Source of the DNA: Ipomoea triloba
Lineage: Eukaryota > Streptophyta > Magnoliopsida > Solanales > Convolvulaceae
Reading direction: 5' to 3'
Assembly (NCBI RefSeq): GCF_003576645.1
Contig: NC_044930.1
Coordinates: 6,954,934-7,018,933, forward strand
DNA: 64,000 nucleotides
The notes beneath the pieces were generated by a model. It was not told the origin of the DNA. It ran no database searches and worked only from the letters and a program-made list of their open reading frames with translations. Below are positions 60,522 to 64,000 of the stretch, piece after piece (position 1 is the stretch's first letter; each line of letters begins with the position of its first letter). Made by a program: the position numbers and the translations under genes.

Positions 60522-62270
60522 CGGAAGTAGCACCACCGTCAAACTACCAAAACCTCCCGGAGTACAGCACTCGAATTGAATATCAAATTTGATAATAAAG
60601 TCCAAAAAAATACAAACAAAAAATGCCTACTAAAATGATCGGAAAACTCTTTAACTCCAAGACACCATTTCAGTACATCATGAGTCCCAAAAAGGGCCAG
60701 CAAATTAGATGGCAAACACATAAATTAAATATTTACTCTCGCGGCCACATGCCGTGACCGTCAGTATGCGTCGCCAAGGTACTCAAACCCATGAGCCTGT
60801 AGATATATCACGAACCCTGAAACGGTAGATACGTGACAAAACTGAGTGTGATGAAGAATAGAGATAAAATTATGACCTTTCATCTTCTGGCGGATGAGGA
60901 GCAGTTGCAAATCTTAAGAGAGGCAACGACTTTCTTCTTCGATCTGGCAGCGTGGGATCTGAAAAAAAAAATGGGGTGAAGAGGGTGAGAGGGTCGAATG
61001 GAATTGGAATGCTAGAGAAAGAAGATAAGAAATGAATAATTGGTTTTCATTTGTTCGCATTCCAACTAATCCACCACTTTAGTGAAAAGATGGATAATAC
61101 AACAAAAAAATATATAATTGTTTTTTTTTAAAGCAAATATATAATTGTTTTCATTATTCATTGTCGTATGAGTGGTGTTGATGCTTTCCCACTATCTTTT
61201 GTTTGGTTTTGTTTATTATTTCAAAGCATTATTGTGTTGCCCACTTGCGTCCTTATTGGTATGTATGGATAGCAGTCATGTATATAATATTCAAAGTAGA
61301 CCCAAGTGAATAGTGTTAGAATTGTCATTCAGCAACCTGAATTCGGACGGCCGATCATCGGTAGGGGCAAAATAGACCCTTCTATTTGCAAATAACAACA
61401 ACTAATGCACAATGTACAAAAAAAGCCGCCTGAAAAAGTCTTGGGCAAAAATAAGGTGGCTCTTTATATTATTTTAAGATATATGAAGACATATCAAATA
61501 GATAAACTGAAAATAATATCATCCAAACCATTATTCCAATCAACCCACATAAAACAAGTCATTGCAAACTCAAGATCCATTCCAATAACTGAATATTCAA
61601 CTAACTCTCAAATGGCCATTTTATTGTCTTACTCAAGAGAATTATAACAAAATATTACAGCCACTGTTACAACTGAAATTGAAAGTCTTATTCAAGAAAT
61701 CTTATAAGTAAACTCCTGGATCTCTAACTAATAGTTATACCTAATGACAAATTCCCTCAATCTTTCACAAGATGGATGCTCATTACCACCAAGAGATTGT
61801 TACTTCTGCCAGATTGCATAGCGGTGGCCGCTAGTTGCAAGTCTCCACTCTGCCCCAGCCGGGCACCACGACCCATCACCGATCTTCATGCAAATCTTTT
61901 CTCCAATTATTGCTGCATATACATTTGGCTGAGCCTCGAGAATTCTTATAGACGATCGGCTGTTTATGCCTTGATTGCGCCGGATATCAATCTATAAATG
62001 CAATCCGGGAGTTAAACAAATACTCAATTTTGTTTATAATTGGAAAATAGAAGAAAAAAAAACAAACTGTTTATGTAGAGATTATTGAATAAGACCATGC
62101 TTAATTAACATACCAGCCTAACGATTTGGTCATGAAGTGAATTTCCCCAGTCATAGAAATGATCGTAAAATACTGCTGGAGTCCCCGGATGAGTCAGAAT
62201 GTAGGCATAGCCCTGGAGTTGACAAGCATTAGAGAACAAACATAAGAGACATTAATCTATTGCCAAAAAC
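60522..62270. repeat. 1.75-kb duplicated block, copy 2
   Basis: The copy continuous with the rest of the alpha-amylase gene; see 58759-60507. Confidence 0.92.
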
Positions 62271-64000
62271 AAAATAAAACTTATAAAGCCTCAAAGGACA
62301 GTTGATTGAAAATATTTCTTTATACCTCCATAACATGACTGGAAGGAAAAGGCCAGTGAGCCTGCACAGAGCAGTACTTCTTTAGTTAGCAAAATAATTG
62401 AAGGAAAACGGGCACTGTTTGTACAGAAATAGCTAGTCATATCAGAGAGAGAGAGAGAGAGCATATTACTTATGCTTTAAAGACATAACACCATTCCAAA
62501 AGATGCAATACACAACTAAAAAAGACATTTAGAAAACAATAAAAGGTCACCTGAGTGGATCCCGTGTCATGGTTATCAATAAAAGTGACGGCCCTTGAAG
62601 GCCACCATCCCATGACTCCTGGAGGCTTCCCTTGAGCGTCTCTCAAACGCCAGAATTCTCCTTTCACGGCTTCCTAAATAGATTGTAGGTCAATTCATTT
62701 ATTAATCCACCTAATTTAGTTGCATAAAATGCCCTACATAGAGCTTCAGATGAGAAATAAGAAACTAAACTTGCAGGCAATTCAATTTTGATAGAGATAC
62801 AAATACCTTAAGATATTCGATATAGATAGTTCCTAAGCATATAATCTTAGTAGAAGAGGATTCACATTGATAAACAACCTAGTGTCTGAAGGTCATTTAA
62901 AAGAGGGCATAAACATTTAAAGTGAAAAAAGAAAACCTGTAGGATTGCTTTAGTTGTGAAATCAAATGCAGCTGAAAGTTGCCCAGTTCCATCAATCCAG
63001 TTAATGATCCTTTGTCTGTGACTATCTGCATGAGATTTAAAAGGAAAAAAGTTTAAATATAAGGAGAAAGTCACACAGAAATATAAAGACAGGAAAACTT
63101 TAGTAGAAAGCACAGTGCCTTGGTTGTAATCCAAATAGGTGCCTCTATAATTGCATGTATCCCAATATTCACCAATAGAAAATATTGGCTTTGCTCCCTC
63201 TATATATTCCTTCACATACTTCGTGGAGTACCTATATATGCATGCAACAAAAGATTAGCAATAAGAATAAATTGAATGAGAGGAAGATGGAAGAGTGAAA
63301 AAGAATTAAAAGCTCCACATATTCTCTACCCTTTGGCAAAATCAAAACGAAAATCTTGGAACCCAACAGTGTATCTTAGCCATCGTAACCAGTCAATAAT
63401 GTCCTTTCGAACAAAGCCTTGAGTATGATCGATATTTGGAACACCATGAAAATTGTCTCCAGTGCTTCTGTTGCCCTGAAAGGCACAATTAGATGGATAA
63501 AGCAAAGAGAAAAATGCTTTAATTTAATTTAGATACAATAAAAGCATTTGGTATTTCTAACATTTCAAATATTATATATTATCTGGTAGATTTCTCCTAG
63601 AGTTTAGCTTTAAGACCTTGAGTAAAAAAATTGTACAAATCTATAAAGTAATCTCTTGAAGTGATCAACAAATTGGCTACTATAATATTCTTACCAGTCC
63701 ACCACTACAACATGTAACAGCACGCTCATCCCAAGACAATGGAATTCCGTCATATCGGTTATACCTCCCACCATGTCCTTGAGTAGTCCCAACACGATGA
63801 TTTATGACTATATCAGCCATTGGTCTAACTTTGTACTGCTTCATCTTATTGAGTAGAGCCTTTAAGAGGTGTTCAGAACCATATGAAGAATTGAGATTAT
63901 AGAGATTTTGTGGAAGGTAACCTGTCATGAAAGAAGAGAAACATTTTCTGTATAGCAGTAGAAAGGGAAGCAAAATATTGGTTCAACTTCACTAAAAGTA
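61800..64000 (-). CDS. AMY2: alpha-amylase, AMY2 type (5' end outside the window)
   Basis: Eight exons are present: 63921-63695, 63475-63330, 63231-63119, 63025-62937, 62673-62551, 62361-62326 (36 nt), 62212-62114 and 61991-61800. They join in phase into 341 codons plus TAA. Plant AMY2 proteins are about 410 residues, so roughly 70 N-terminal residues lie beyond 64000. The enzyme hydrolyses internal alpha-1,4 bonds of starch; AMY2-type proteins are thought to be cytosolic. Conserved blocks are DIVINHR (region I), [11 protein letters not shown] with the nucleophile Asp, SIGEYWD with the acid/base Glu, and FIDNHDTGS with the transition-state Asp. The C-terminal beta domain ends [23 protein letters not shown] and GFQDFRFDF favour AMY2 over the plastid AMY3 type. 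The intron 63118-63026 has a GC donor, while the others are GT-AG. The last two exons are duplicated at 60037-60449. Confidence 0.94.

Overview
This window looks like nuclear DNA of a eudicot plant. Protein genes have short spliced exons with GT-AG introns, intergenic DNA is very AT-rich, and most of the non-genic sequence is small transposons (MITEs, tRNA-derived SINEs, LTR and LINE relics). The gene sequences and the frequent TACTCCGTA motif would fit a lamiid such as Convolvulaceae, but that is a guess. The sequence is a draft assembly: there are N characters at 37676-37700, 55376 and 60508, and two of them (37676-37700, 60508) sit at junctions of near-identical or identical duplicated blocks.

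Five gene loci are supported. (1) 666-1752, minus: a two-exon Pollen Ole e 1-type secreted protein gene with an in-frame TAG in exon 1, so probably a pseudogene or a nonsense allele. (2) 6580-8796, plus: a five-exon RopGEF (PRONE-domain activator of plant ROP GTPases), 488 codons and apparently intact. (3) 21535-21668, minus: a MIR394 hairpin with mature miR394 and its star strand both recognisable. (4) 44857-48271, minus: a three-exon CYP82-family cytochrome P450, 523 codons and apparently intact. (5) 61800 to the window end, minus: an AMY2-type alpha-amylase whose last 341 codons lie in eight exons here; its 5' end is outside. The last two amylase exons occur a second time at 60037-60449 inside a 1.75 kb exact duplication.

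The spaces between genes record transposon activity. Several elements have readable boundaries: Tourist-like MITEs with 3-bp target duplications (one nested in another), long-TIR MITEs with 9-bp duplications (Mutator type), hAT-type MITEs with 8-bp duplications, two tRNA-derived SINE families with 12-16-bp duplications, a 541-bp solo LTR that splits a Copia integrase relic, and a 5'-truncated LINE split by a Mutator-type MITE. In the LTR and LINE cases, reading across the empty site restores the host element's reading frame, which confirms the boundaries. A further set of elements shares GGACC-containing inverted termini and carries arrays of short internal repeats; these, and a candidate captured GC-richer block at 29640-29895, are the least familiar features.

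The five loci show no functional linkage; this is ordinary plant gene order with independent genes separated by repeats. No clear new biological system was found.
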